A DNA stretch of 64,000 nt from Sphingobium sp. SCG-1 (GTDB lineage: Bacteria > Pseudomonadota > Alphaproteobacteria > Sphingomonadales > Sphingomonadaceae). Each line of letters begins with the position of its first letter. The stretch's first letter is position 1. Under the pieces are notes generated by a model, which was not told the DNA's origin, searched no databases, and saw only the letters and a list, made by a program, of their open reading frames with translations. Both the position numbers and the translations under genes were made by a program. Positions 53,534-62,472 of the stretch are shown piece by piece. Location of the stretch: the NCBI RefSeq assembly GCF_002953135.1, contig NZ_CP026373.1, positions 172,977-236,976 of the forward strand. The letters run 5' to 3'.

Positions 53534-54844
53534 CTAATCGGCATGTGCGGGACCTGCCGCGTCGAGCGCTTGGGTCAGATCGGCGACGATATCGTCGATA
53601 TGCTCAAGGCCAACTGAAAGACGAATATAACCATCTGACACGCCGGTCAGGAGGCGATCTTCCAGAGATAATTGTGAATGGGTAGTAGATGCCGGATGAA
53701 TGGCCAGGCTCCGCGCGTCGCCGATATTCGCCACATGATAGAACAATTTCAGCGCATCGATGAAGCATCGACCTGCTTCACGCCCTCCGGGAAGCTCAAA
53801 ACCAACCAATCCTCCATAGCCGCCGTTAAGATATGCATCTGCCCGTTCGCGTTGGATGCCGGTTTGAAGGGAGGGATAGGTTACCGATAACACATCGTCT
53901 CGCGACGCCAGAAAATTGGCGACGGATTGCGCATTGGCGCAATGCCTCGCGATACGAAGCGGCAGCGTCTCGAGCCCCTGCATGATCTGAAAGGCGTTAA
54001 ATGGAGACAATGCCGACCCAAGATCGCGCAGCAAAACAGTGCGCGCGCGCAACAGATAGGCGATCGGCCCGAGCGGCGCTGCCGCCTCGACCCATATAGC
54101 CCCATGGTAGCTGGGATCGGGTGTGTTGAGGAGCGGCTGCCGATCAGGAAATGCCGCCCAGTCGAAGTTCCCGCCGTCGATGATCATTCCGCCGATCGAG
54201 GTCCCATGGCCGCCAACGTATTTAGTGGTCGAATACACCACGACAGCCGCTCCGTGGTCCAGAGGCCGGCAGAGAAGCGGCGCTGCGGTGTTATCGACGA
54301 TCAAAGGGATTCCTATCGCGCGCCCGGCGGCCGACACCACGGCGATCGGGCAGACAATGAGCTTGGGATTGGGCAGTGTTTCGACATAATAGGCTCGGGT
54401 CCGCTCATCGCTCGCCTGCCGAAATGCGTCAGCGCTGGAGGGATCGACAAATCGAACTTCGATACCCAGATCGCGCATCGTGTTTTTGAACAGATTGTAC
54501 GTGCCGCCATATAAGTCGGTGCCGGCCACGATATTATCGCCGGCGCGGGCGAGATTCTGGATCGCGAAGGCCGTCGCTGCTTGTCCGGACGCAACGGCTA
54601 ATGCCGCAGCACCGCGCTCCAAGGCAGCCATTCGCCTTTCAAGCACATCCGTCGTCGGATTCCCAATCCGCGTGTAGATATTCCCGAGCTCCTGCAAGGC
54701 AAAGAGATTGGCAGCGTGCTCACTATTTTGAAACTGAAACGATGTGGTTTGGTAAATGGGGGGAACTACGGCTCCGGTCGCCGGATCCGATCGCCACCCG
54801 GCGTGCAACGCGAGCGTTTCTGGCTGGTAAGTCGCTTCTGACAT
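53534..54844 (-). CDS. metY: O-acetylhomoserine sulfhydrylase-type PLP enzyme
   Basis: A 436-residue Cys/Met metabolism PLP enzyme. Opening TLALHAGWRSDPATGAVVPPIYQTTSFQFQNSEHAANLF, GQAATAFAIQNLARAGDNIV, and the PLP Lys in YSTTKYVGGHGTSIGG, together with the length, fit MetY, which makes homocysteine from O-acetylhomoserine and sulfide. The ATG at 54844 follows GAGAAGATG. No link to the alkane genes is evident. It shares strand with the broken hydrolase gene upstream. Confidence 0.9.
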   Translation of the reverse strand: MSEATYQPETLALHAGWRSDPATGAVVPPIYQTTSFQFQNSEHAANLFALQELGNIYTRIGNPTTDVLERRMAALERGAAALAVASGQAATAFAIQNLARAGDNIVAGTDLYGGTYNLFKNTMRDLGIEVRFVDPSSADAFRQASDERTRAYYVETLPNPKLIVCPIAVVSAAGRAIGIPLIVDNTAAPLLCRPLDHGAAVVVYSTTKYVGGHGTSIGGMIIDGGNFDWAAFPDRQPLLNTPDPSYHGAIWVEAAAPLGPIAYLLRARTVLLRDLGSALSPFNAFQIMQGLETLPLRIARHCANAQSVANFLASRDDVLSVTYPSLQTGIQRERADAYLNGGYGGLVGFELPGGREAGRCFIDALKLFYHVANIGDARSLAIHPASTTHSQLSLEDRLLTGVSDGYIRLSVGLEHIDDIVADLTQALDAAGPAHAD

Positions 54845-54894
54845 CTTCTCGTCCCTATGTGTTATTAAGTCTTGCAGCGAACGGCTCTTTGCTA

Positions 54895-55775
54895 TCAGCT
54901 GTGTTTCAAGATGTGCTGAGATACTTCGTTTGCGACCAGCGCCGTTTCTTCCATCGGTAAAAAGTGGGTGCTTCCCTCGATGCGGACATCGCGTAAGTGC
55001 TTGCAAAGTCTCATGAAATGGGTTGCGTCGACGTCGGATATCATTGTGTCCACGGTGCCTCGCACCATGAGAAGCGGCACCTTTAGCTCGGGTAGGCTGC
55101 GCCAGATCGACGTTGTTACCGCCGCAAATATAGCCGCTTCCCAAGCCGGCTCACAACTTAGGCGAAGGCCGCCGTCCCCAGCGTCCTGCAGGCCCGCTTC
55201 AAGATAATTTTGGAGGAAGGCATCCGGCCAGGTCTTAAACATGCCGCGGCCCGCATAGCTTGCTTTGGCTTCCTCCCGTGAACGCCACCTTGATCGGCGA
55301 CGGGCAGCCGCGCGCGCCATGTCAAAATCATATATCCCCCTTGGGCCCGACATATTTCAACTTGGAGTCTATCCGCGTAAGAAATAGAGGATGGCTCGAG
55401 CGCGGCCACGCTGGCGACAATGTCGGGTCTCCGCGCCGCGAGCATGATGCTCAGCGTGGCGCCAATCGAATGCCCCACCAGATGCACCTTCTCACCCAGC
55501 TTGACGACGACCTCCTCAAGATCCCTTTCCAGCGTTTCCCAACCTTCAAAGCCCGCATTAATGGCCGGAAGTGGGGAATGACCGTGCCCGCGCATATCCC
55601 ACGCCGCAACGCGAAACTGGCAGGAAAAACGCTCCAGGAGTGGCTGGTATGTTTGAGCGTTCAGACCGGTGGCATGAGCAAAATGGACGATCGGCGACCG
55701 CTTTGACGCAGGCGGTTCTACCGCTGCGTCAATATTGCCCGTTCCGTCCGGATGCCATGGGGAGCTCTCGTGCAT
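54895..55775 (-). pseudogene. Alpha/beta hydrolase interrupted by a frameshift
   Basis: Two minus-strand frames join into one hydrolase. The first (from 55775) has FAHATGLNAQTYQPLLERFS, WDMRGHGHSP and the nucleophile elbow LVGHSIGATLSIML; the second (to 54895) has LKVPLLMVRGTVDTMISD and the His region EGSTHFLPMEE. The frame changes at about 55330-55360, in a stretch with runs of C and G (TATCCCCCTTGGGCCC), and corresponds to one missing base. With the base restored the protein would be about 293 residues with a full catalytic triad. Substrate unknown. Confidence 0.75.
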
Positions 55776-55781
55776 GCGGCG

Positions 55782-56417
55782 TCAGAACACCGAGCCGTTC
55801 CGAGTTGAATGGCTCGAAGTCTTGCCGGTGATCGGGCGGACATTTTCGCCATGGTCACCGGGCAGCGCCGCGTGACTTTCGCGGCCTTCGAACCGACCCG
55901 CACGCCCCCACGACTTTGAGCAATCTTGGTCGGGAGCCCCGCGTTCAAGCGTCGAGCGGGTCATCTCCGTCCCGCGCATCTGCTCGGTCCGGACAGCTGC
56001 GCGGGAACTCAACCTTATGGATGACCGACTGAGATCCAGCGACATTGCGTCGACGTTGCATGGCCATCGAGCAGGCATACCGAGATCGACCAGTACAGCA
56101 TAGAGTCTATCCCAGACTCCCTGCCGTTTCCAGCGAATGAACCTGAAATAGACCGAATTCCATTTTCCGTAACGGCTAGGCATATGCCGCCAAGGGCACC
56201 CGGTACCGACTACGAATAAAATACCATCGGCAAATCGGCGATTATCGTGCGCGGGCCGTGATTGTCGGCCCCGCTCTGGCGGGAGGGCCTCTTTGACGCT
56301 GTGCCACTCAATATCGGTTAGGTCGAAATGGCTCAGAGGCCCGACGGTATCGTTTCCTATGCGGGTTGGCGCTCTGTCAATTCGTCGCGCCACGCCACCC
56401 CCCCCTTCCTGATCCAT
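55782..56417 (-). pseudogene. Remnant of an IS5-family transposase
   Basis: Residues 27-115 of this frame (about 56075-56340) resemble the N-terminal region of IS5/IS427 transposases: DLTDIEWHSVKEALPPERGR, NRRFADGILFVVGTGCPWRHMPSRYGKWNSVYFRFIRWKRQGVWDRLYAVL. The rest of the frame does not match, and the DDE part is not recognisable, so the copy is decayed. No terminal repeats were identified. Confidence 0.7.
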
Positions 56418-56773
56418 GCATTCTCAAGCCAGCTTTGCAGAACGCTGGTCGCACCCGAGCCCCGGGAGACGTCGGACGAAAGCGGCGGACTCGCCGCCTT
56501 CCCTAATCGCTACTTGGGACAGGATTAGCAAATTATCACACTTCGCGACCGCCCCCCATTGTACCTTGGTCTAGGGAACTAAGGTCCCGGCAGGTCGCTC
56601 CGGCTAAGCTCAAAATTCAGATTTGATGGCAATAGTTGCGTTAAATTTGGCCAATTCCCGGGCGTTCAGAATGCCAGTTCAGCCTGCATCGGACCGCTGG
56701 GCTTTTCTTGTCTGCCGCCAACGGGGCCGCGCGCGACCCGTCAGACAAAGACGCCTTGTCGCTGCGCACCGTA

Positions 56774-56793
56774 ATTGTAATGATCGTTACAAT
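56774..56793. repeat. Operator-like palindrome
   Basis: ATTGTAA and TTACAAT separated by TGATCG; the arms are perfect complements and the whole is nearly symmetric. The form is like a TetR-type operator. No obvious regulator gene adjoins it. Confidence 0.4.
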
Positions 56794-57296
56794 ATCTCAT
56801 AGCGGCGCTTGCGCAAGCATACGCGCACGGGTTCGGACACCGCTCGGGTGACATTCGTCTTGCCCGACGCCCGCACTCGCCCACGGATGGCGTCGTCGAC
56901 GATAGCCTTGGCGTGATGGACGTCGAGAGCCAAGCACCTGCCTTGACCAAATCGCTCATATCCTTTCTTTCTGAACCACGCACCGGGGGGCACGTGCGCC
57001 ATCGGCGTCAGCGCATTACAAAGACAGTCACTCAGGGTAATGAGGCCGCCGCCCTTGCCTAACCAGCGGCCTGGCGCTAGCGCCGAAACGGGAAACCTGC
57101 GCAATCAGGTTGAGCACCATGAAGGCGTTGCGCGGCCGAGACGAGGACCGCGCGAGCATCTCCAGCAAGGATGCATATCCAGTTGCGGGCGGCCGTCGCC
57201 GATGATCGGAGCGTGCAACATAACAGGTCTGAATCAAGCACATATAGGGGGTTAAGTGAATCCCCCTTCGCCGCCGATTTCATCATTTTGTCGGCT

Positions 57297-57326
57297 GTGA
57301 CACTGCGCCGGGAGGTAAAGTGTCAC
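57297..57326. repeat. Spaced inverted repeat upstream of the first luxR gene
   Basis: GTGACACT and AGTGTCAC, perfect 8-base arms with a 14-base spacer, about 140 bases before the first luxR start. It could be a regulator site or an RNA hairpin in the luxR leader. Confidence 0.4.
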
Positions 57327-57464
57327 GCGCGCCCGTCATCAGCATCGGCCAATTCGTACGAAAGACGACCTGTGCTTTTCTTGTGGAGAGTTGGGTGCTC
57401 GATGCAGCCGGTCTTGTTTTTCAATGGCTTCGCCGTATGGTGACTGGACGAAACAACAGTCAAA

Positions 57465-58241
57465 ATGCGAATCGTTCGCACTATGGATAGTCTCGAAGAT
57501 CCCGGCCGCTTGGGCGATATCACCGCATTCGAAGCCGAATGCCGGCAGGCGACGACGCTCGACCAACTCAAATTCCTGCTCGATGCGATCGTGCGCCAGT
57601 TCGGGTTCCGCTGGTTCGCATTGGTGCATAACGTCGACCTGAAACGGACCACACGCAAAGCGGTCCTGATAACCACCTATCCAGTGCCCTGGATCGAGGA
57701 GGTAATGGACGCGCGACTCTATCTTGAAGACCCGGTCCACGCCGCCTGCGTCAAGACCGTCTCCGGGCTCACCTGGGATCGGATCGGGGATTACATCGCG
57801 CCCAACGCTCGCCAGCTTTCAATCCTTGAGCGGGGTCGCGCGCACGGACTGGCAGCCGGGTTCACCATGCCGATCAGGATGCGTGACGAGCCCGACGCGA
57901 TATTTACGGTGGCGCGCCATGGTGACGATATGATCTCAAGCCCGGACCTTCTCTCTGCCCGATTGATTGGCACAGTTGCGTTCGACCGGGCTCGTGCCCT
58001 TCTCGGTCCCGATGAACTGGCAAACGTGCCGATAGCGCTCAGCCCTCGCCAGATCGACTGCCTTGACCTCGTGGCCCAAGGGAAAAGCGACTGGGAAATC
58101 GGACAGATTCTGGGTCTGAGCCGCGACACGGTGCACGAATATGTCGAAGGCGCGCGCCGACGTTATGGCGTCCGCCGTCGGACCCAACTTGTGCTTCGCG
58201 CTGTCCGCGACGGACATCTCAATATTGAGGCTCTCGTATAG
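57465..58241 (+). CDS. LuxR-family autoinducer-binding regulator 1
   Basis: A 258-residue regulator. The N-terminal autoinducer domain keeps the expected aromatic and acidic residues: Trp in YPVPWIEEV, Tyr and Asp-Pro in ARLYLEDPVH, Trp in LTWDRI and Gly in GLAAGFTMPI. The C-terminal helix-turn-helix is LSPRQIDCLDLVAQGKSDWEIGQILGLSRDTVHEYVEGARRRYGV. It lies 18 bases before a second luxR gene. An ATG at 57483 is an alternative start; neither has a strong ribosome site. It probably responds to the acyl-homoserine lactone made by the nearby luxI product. Confidence 0.9.
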   Translation: MRIVRTMDSLEDPGRLGDITAFEAECRQATTLDQLKFLLDAIVRQFGFRWFALVHNVDLKRTTRKAVLITTYPVPWIEEVMDARLYLEDPVHAACVKTVSGLTWDRIGDYIAPNARQLSILERGRAHGLAAGFTMPIRMRDEPDAIFTVARHGDDMISSPDLLSARLIGTVAFDRARALLGPDELANVPIALSPRQIDCLDLVAQGKSDWEIGQILGLSRDTVHEYVEGARRRYGVRRRTQLVLRAVRDGHLNIEALV

Positions 58242-58259
58242 CAAGTAGATCGGCGGCTT

Positions 58260-59006
58260 ATGATCACCCTTGCCGAAGTGCAGGCGTTCTGCACTGTGGC
58301 CCGCGCTGCTTCGACCCCTCACGCTCTCCTACAGGCTGTCGAAGAAATTACGGCAGCAATGGGTTTCCGCTATTTCGCGCTCGTGCATCACATCGACTTA
58401 TTGAATTCCGGAAGCACAGCCGTTCGCCTTGTCAGCTATCCGAGAAATTGGGTTGATGCGTTCGAGGAGGGCCGACTATACGCTGCTGACCCGATCCATC
58501 GTGCAAGCCATACGACGACCATAGGTTTCGCCTGGTCGAAAGTAGAGGACATGATCTCACTCCATCCGCGGGACCACGCGGTATTGGCAGCGGCTCGATC
58601 TGCGGGCCTTGGCAACGGATTCACGATCCCTGCGCATGTCCCCGGCGAGGTAAACGGTTCCTGTTCCTTTGCCCTGCGCGACGGGGAGGAACTGGAAGAA
58701 GAGCAACTACCGCTCGTCCAGCTTGTCGGCAGCTTCGCATTCGAGGCCGCCCGCAAGATAGCGCGCGCCACGATCGCCCCCATCGCGGCCGCGCCGCAAC
58801 TCACCGATCGTCAAATCGAATGCGTCGCGCTGGTCGCGCGGGGTAAGACCGATTGGGAAATCGCCAAGATTCTCGGTGTCGGCGCCGAAACCGTAACGCA
58901 GCATCTCAAGGATGCACGTGATCGCTACGGCGTAACCAAACGCACGATGCTCGCCATTCGCGCGCTCTTCGACGGCGCCATTAGCTTCACCGATATCCTG
59001 CGCTGA
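58260..59006 (+). CDS. LuxR-family autoinducer-binding regulator 2
   Basis: A 248-residue paralogue of the preceding protein. The ligand-binding domain has FRYFALVHHIDL, YPRNWVDAFEEGRLYAADPIH, FAWSKVEDM and GLGNGFTIPAHVPG; the helix-turn-helix is LTDRQIECVALVARGKTDWEIAKILGVGAETVTQHLKDARDRYGV. Two tandem LuxR regulators before one luxI suggest that one may act as a modifier or antagonist of the other. It ends 78 bases before luxI. Confidence 0.9.
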   Translation: MITLAEVQAFCTVARAASTPHALLQAVEEITAAMGFRYFALVHHIDLLNSGSTAVRLVSYPRNWVDAFEEGRLYAADPIHRASHTTTIGFAWSKVEDMISLHPRDHAVLAAARSAGLGNGFTIPAHVPGEVNGSCSFALRDGEELEEEQLPLVQLVGSFAFEAARKIARATIAPIAAAPQLTDRQIECVALVARGKTDWEIAKILGVGAETVTQHLKDARDRYGVTKRTMLAIRALFDGAISFTDILR

Positions 59007-59013
59007 CGATCCC

Positions 59014-59029
59014 TCCCCAGTTCTGGGGA
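59014..59029. promoter_or_regulatory. Candidate LuxR box upstream of luxI
   Basis: TCCCCAGTTCTGGGGA, a 16-base inverted repeat of form CCCC-N6-GGGG, 55 bases before the luxI start. A related CCCC-N6-GGGG sequence lies at 60637-60653 before the conjugation operon. It could also be the end structure of the second luxR gene. Confidence 0.5.
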
Positions 59030-59083
59030 TAACGCAGATCATGACAAACTGATCGAATGATCGCCTCACAAATGGAGGTGATC

Positions 59084-59701
59084 ATGGTTGTTACAGGAAT
59101 TGGCATCGAACAGGCGCTGAGTCGCCGTGTATTCAGATCGATGTTTGAAGAGCGTAAGCGCGTGTTCGTCGATCTACTTGGCTGGGATGTTCCCGTTCTC
59201 GCCCGTCGCTACGAGATCGATCAGTTCGATGATGATGAAGCCGTCTATATCGTCATCACCGATGACACCGGCGAGCATGCCGGCTCTGCCCGTCTGCTCC
59301 AGACCGACAGGCCGCACATCCTCGATACCATCTTCCCCAATCTGTGCGATGGCGTACCGCCCACCGGCCCGACAGTTCGCGAAATAACCCGCTTTTGCCT
59401 GGCGCGCCGACTGAAGGCTCGCGAGCGGCTCGCCACGCGCAATCGCCTCGTCTCTGCCTTGGTCGAATACGCGCTAAGCAATGGCATCACGACCTATTCC
59501 GGCGTTGCCGAATGGGCATGGTTCCAACAAATCCTCGCCTTCGGATGGGAATGCCTTCCGCTTGGATTGCCGGACAACAACGATCCCCGCGGCCTGTCGG
59601 CCATGCGGATCAATGTCGCCCCGGATACCCCGCACCTCCTGCGTCAATCCGGCATCTTCACGCAGATCCATCTGATGGATCTTGATCGCGCTGCGGCATG
59701 A
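59084..59701 (+). CDS. luxI: Acyl-homoserine lactone synthase
   Basis: A 205-residue LuxI-family enzyme making an acyl-homoserine lactone from S-adenosylmethionine and an acyl donor. Conserved positions are visible: RKRVFVDLLGWDVP (Arg, Phe, Trp), EIDQFDDDEAVYIV (Asp pair), GSARLLQTDRPHIL (Arg), and VREITRFCLARR (Glu, Arg). The ATG at 59084 is chosen since GGAGG lies five bases upstream; an earlier ATG at 59057 is poorly placed. The stop overlaps a start for the dioxygenase gene region. Confidence 0.93.
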   Translation: MVVTGIGIEQALSRRVFRSMFEERKRVFVDLLGWDVPVLARRYEIDQFDDDEAVYIVITDDTGEHAGSARLLQTDRPHILDTIFPNLCDGVPPTGPTVREITRFCLARRLKARERLATRNRLVSALVEYALSNGITTYSGVAEWAWFQQILAFGWECLPLGLPDNNDPRGLSAMRINVAPDTPHLLRQSGIFTQIHLMDLDRAAA

Positions 59702-59718
59702 AATTCGGGAGACATCGC

Positions 59719-60627
59719 ATGGCTACCAAACCGCTACCTGCAGCCGAGACCAAGGCCCACGGGTCAATTTACGAAACACTGATGCGCGAAGGCTTCTGCG
59801 TGCTTCCAGACATCATGCCCACCGCCGTGGTCGAGTTGCTGGCGAGAGATATGGCCCCCCACTTCGAGGCAACGCCATTTTGCGAAGGCGGTCTCTACGG
59901 CAGCCGCACCAAGAGGTTCGGAAGCCTGCTCAAACGATCGAACCATGCATCGGCATTCATCCAGCATCCTCAGATCATGGCGATCGCGCAAGCTGTGCTC
60001 GGTCCTTGGTGCGACACCATACAGCTCAATCTCGCTCAAGCTCTCGAGCTGCATCCCGGCGCGCTGCCGCAATTTCCCCACCGCGATCAAGATATGTGGC
60101 GGGGCCAAACTGGTGAGGTCGAGTACCTCATCAACGTCATGTGGCCGTTCACCGAATATCGGCACGACAATGGCACGACCCTGATCTGGCCGCGCAGCCA
60201 CGCCGCAAATGCGCTTACACCTGAACCTCCCGAGGATCCGGTGGCCGTGGAATGCAGTCCAGGATCTGCGATCGTCTTCCTCGGCTCTACCCTTCATGGT
60301 GCTGGCGGCAACCGGTCACCGGGTGTGCGCCAAGGCATGATCGTTAGCTATTGCCTCGGATGGCTGAAACCATATGAAAATCAGTGGTTGGTCTATCCAC
60401 CCGAGATAGCACGGACGTTCTCTCCAGATTTGGCGGCTTTGGTCGGATATCAGCAACACCGGCCCAATTTGGGGAACTACGAAGGGCGATGCCCATCTCT
60501 TCTGCTCGGCGGAGAACGCTCCGAGCATCTCAGCGCGATCGATGCCTTACGTCCAGATCAATCGGCAGCACTTGAGGAATTTCTCGAAGGGCAACGCCAG
60601 TTCCGCGCGGCATCGAGCGAGAACTGA
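59719..60627 (+). CDS. phyH: PhyH-family (phytanoyl-CoA dioxygenase-like) protein
   Basis: A 302-residue Fe(II)/2-oxoglutarate dioxygenase relative. The iron site is suggested by HRD in LPQFPHRDQDMW and the later His in STLHGAGGNRSPGVRQGM, with the Arg of the last motif in position to hold 2-oxoglutarate. The ATG at 59719 has GGGAGA six bases before it. A phyH gene directly after luxI is a recurring arrangement in sphingomonads. Whether it modifies the signal or another metabolite is unknown. Confidence 0.87.
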   Translation: MATKPLPAAETKAHGSIYETLMREGFCVLPDIMPTAVVELLARDMAPHFEATPFCEGGLYGSRTKRFGSLLKRSNHASAFIQHPQIMAIAQAVLGPWCDTIQLNLAQALELHPGALPQFPHRDQDMWRGQTGEVEYLINVMWPFTEYRHDNGTTLIWPRSHAANALTPEPPEDPVAVECSPGSAIVFLGSTLHGAGGNRSPGVRQGMIVSYCLGWLKPYENQWLVYPPEIARTFSPDLAALVGYQQHRPNLGNYEGRCPSLLLGGERSEHLSAIDALRPDQSAALEEFLEGQRQFRAASSEN

Positions 60628-60636
60628 TCGCAGCGC

Positions 60637-60653
60637 TCCCCCTTGTGGGGGGA
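60637..60653. promoter_or_regulatory. CCCC-N6-GGGG inverted repeat before the conjugation operon
   Basis: TCCCCCTTGTGGGGGGA, about 100 bases before the first transfer gene and ten bases after the phyH stop. It may be a second LuxR box linking quorum sensing to conjugation, or a hairpin ending the luxI-phyH transcript; no T run follows. Confidence 0.45.
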
Positions 60654-60755
60654 TTGCCCGAAAATGCCGCTCCGGGTTCAAAAGAGAGGTGATTTTCAAC
60701 GGAGAGTGGTCGGCGCATTTTTTAATGCAGCGGCGCTGAAAAGCGGAGAAATCAG

Positions 60756-61118
60756 ATGCAGCGCCTGCGCCTTGCCCTTGCCGTTCCGATCGTGGCGATG
60801 TCCGCCCAGTCGGCTCCTGCGTCTGCCAACGATCTGGGCTGCCAGGTTTTGCTTTGCCTCTCGAACCCGGGCGGTGCGACACAGTACCCCGCCTGCGTGC
60901 CGCCTATGGTGAAGCTCTGGGAGCGTCTGGCATTGGGCGGTTCATTCCCCGGCTGTTCCGGTGGCGGCGTTGCGAAGACCAAGGTCTATGATCGCGATTC
61001 CGCTTCGCGGCGCCGGGTCGTGATGACGTTTACCGACGGGCGGCAGCAATCCTATTCGCTTGCGAATATTGATAGCTTGCCAGTGTCTCCCAGCGAACCC
61101 GGGACCACGCCACAGTGA
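60756..61118 (+). CDS. Conserved exported protein heading the conjugation operon
   Basis: A 120-residue protein with signal peptide (AVPIVAMSAQSAPASA) and a Cys pattern LGCQVLLCLSNPGG, CVPPMVKLWERLALGGSFPGC, after which it ends RVVMTFTDGRQQSYSL. Small proteins of this kind precede VirB1-like genes in conjugation clusters of alphaproteobacteria. The four Cys could form two disulfides in the periplasm. Function unknown. It overlaps the next gene by four bases (GTGA). Confidence 0.75.
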   Translation: MQRLRLALAVPIVAMSAQSAPASANDLGCQVLLCLSNPGGATQYPACVPPMVKLWERLALGGSFPGCSGGGVAKTKVYDRDSASRRRVVMTFTDGRQQSYSLANIDSLPVSPSEPGTTPQ

Positions 61119-61789
61119 TCCTCGAGCTCGCAACCGTGGTTGGACTCGCGCAGCAATGCGCGCCATCGGTTGCGGTCGAAACGCTTGTGTCGGTCGTCCG
61201 CGCCGAGAGTCACTTCAATCCCTACGCCATCGGCGTGAATGCGAAGGGGGTGCCCGCACCCAATCCCAGCGATCGGGCATCGGCCGCCGCAGTCGCTCGA
61301 TCGCTGATTGCCCGCGGCTACAACATCGATCTGGGTCTGGGGCAAATCAACAGCGCAAATCTCAGGTGGCTAGGCTTGTCAGTCGAGGACGCCTTCGATC
61401 CCTGCCGCAATCTCGCCGCAGCCGCACGTGTGCTGGCTTCCAACTATCTGAGCGTCGCGCGCTCCAGCCCTTCTACAGAGGTGGCGATCGCGACCGCTAT
61501 GTCGATGTACAACACGGGTAGTCGTTCGCGCGGGTTCGGAAACGGCTATGTCGGCCGTGTCTACGCATCGTCGAGTGTCGTCGTGCCAGCGATCAGGCGT
61601 GGAGCGGCCCCAGAACCCGCCGCTTCGCCAGCTCCCGTGACGCCTGAACCCAAATTTACACAGCCGCCAGCGGGCGTCCGCTCGCCGCGCGTCCAAAACG
61701 GATGGGACACCACTGCGGGCGCGCAGACGGCATCATTGATGGTCTTTGGGGGAGCATCCAATAGTTTACCGAAAGGACAAGCCGAATGA
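61115..61789 (+). CDS. virB1: VirB1-like lytic transglycosylase
   Basis: A 224-residue protein with the transglycosylase fold: catalytic Glu in VVRAESHFNPYAIGVN, then GYNIDLGLGQINSANLRWLGLS, FDPCRNLAAAARVL and AMSMYNTG. It opens peptidoglycan for assembly of the type IV secretion channel. The Pro-rich C-terminal half (PEPAASPAPVTPEPK) is a linker. The start is GTG at 61115, coupled to the gene before, and the end overlaps virB2. Confidence 0.9.
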   Translation: MILELATVVGLAQQCAPSVAVETLVSVVRAESHFNPYAIGVNAKGVPAPNPSDRASAAAVARSLIARGYNIDLGLGQINSANLRWLGLSVEDAFDPCRNLAAAARVLASNYLSVARSSPSTEVAIATAMSMYNTGSRSRGFGNGYVGRVYASSSVVVPAIRRGAAPEPAASPAPVTPEPKFTQPPAGVRSPRVQNGWDTTAGAQTASLMVFGGASNSLPKGQAE

Positions 61790-62127
61790 CTGCCTTAGCG
61801 ACCAATTCCAAGATATGGTTGACGCCGCGGCGGCGCACTTTCGCGCAATATCTGGCACTGTATATCGCGGTCATTGCGGTGTCGCTCCTGCTCACCGATC
61901 CGGCCCATGCCCAAGCGGCCGACGGCGTCACGTCGATGGCCGAGAATATCAAGACCTGGCTGACCGGTACTTTTGCGAAAACGATCGCGGTGATCGCGGT
62001 CGTCATCGTGGGTTTCATGTTCTTCACCGGGCGGGCGAGCCTGGGGCTCCTGGTCACCGTCATCGTCGGCATCTTCATCGTGTTCAGCGCGCAGTGGATC
62101 GTCGATACCATCACTGGCGGCGCGTGA
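61786..62127 (+). CDS. virB2: VirB2/TrbC-type pilin
   Basis: A 113-residue pre-pilin with a long leader ending near DPAHAQA, then two hydrophobic segments (TFAKTIAVIAVVIVGFMFFTG and LGLLVTVIVGIFIVFSAQWIV) joined by the short RAS loop, as in VirB2 and TrbC pilins. It is the main subunit of the conjugative pilus. It starts with an ATGA overlap on virB1. Confidence 0.9.
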   Translation: MTALATNSKIWLTPRRRTFAQYLALYIAVIAVSLLLTDPAHAQAADGVTSMAENIKTWLTGTFAKTIAVIAVVIVGFMFFTGRASLGLLVTVIVGIFIVFSAQWIVDTITGGA

Positions 62128-62137
62128 GTGCGCTGGG

Positions 62138-62472
62138 ATGGACGATGAAAAACTCAGGGAGGAAACGCTCTTCCTGGCCGTGACCCGGCCAACGATGTGG
62201 TTGGGCGTTCCGATCGAAGCGTCGCTGCCGATCGCGCTGGCGGCGTGCCTGACGCTCATCATCACCGGCAACCCGCTTTGTGCCTTTGCGCTAGCCGGGG
62301 CATTTTTGGCCATAGCCCGGCTGATCGTGCGGCACGACGCGAACGCCTTCCGCCTCCTGTGGCTCTGGACAATGACAAAGGCACGCTGCCGCAACCGGGG
62401 ATGGTGGGCGGTAGCTCCTACTCGCCCCTGCCGATTGATGGGGCGAAACGCCGGGGATTTGCGCATGGCTAG
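62138..62472 (+). pseudogene. virB3: VirB3-like protein with a single-base deletion near its end
   Basis: The frame from 62138 has the VirB3 start and hydrophobic hairpin (RPTMWLGVPIEASLPIALAACLTLIITGNPLCAFAL, VRHDANAFRLLWLW). At about 62404 it should read WWGGSSYSPLP, which appears only in the next frame and ends at the TAG at 62470. A run of four G reduced to three (TGGTGGGCGG) explains this exactly. Restored, the protein has about 111 residues. The change is probably a sequence error. Confidence 0.8.

Larger units (their letters stand above)
56418..57464. other. About 1 kb without a clear gene, with two inverted repeats
   Basis: The longest frame, 56787-57104 on the minus strand (105 residues, with LALDVHHAKAIVDDAIRGRV), matches nothing I know. 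The stretch contains an operator-like palindrome at 56774-56793 and a spaced inverted repeat at 57297-57326. It separates the IS5 remnant from the quorum-sensing block and may hold the luxR promoter. Confidence 0.4.

Noticed and set aside
56557..56570. Further copy of the TGTACC element (ATTGTACCTTGG)
   Set aside because: It shares only the first six bases of the core and then diverges, and it lies next to no alkane or alcohol gene.
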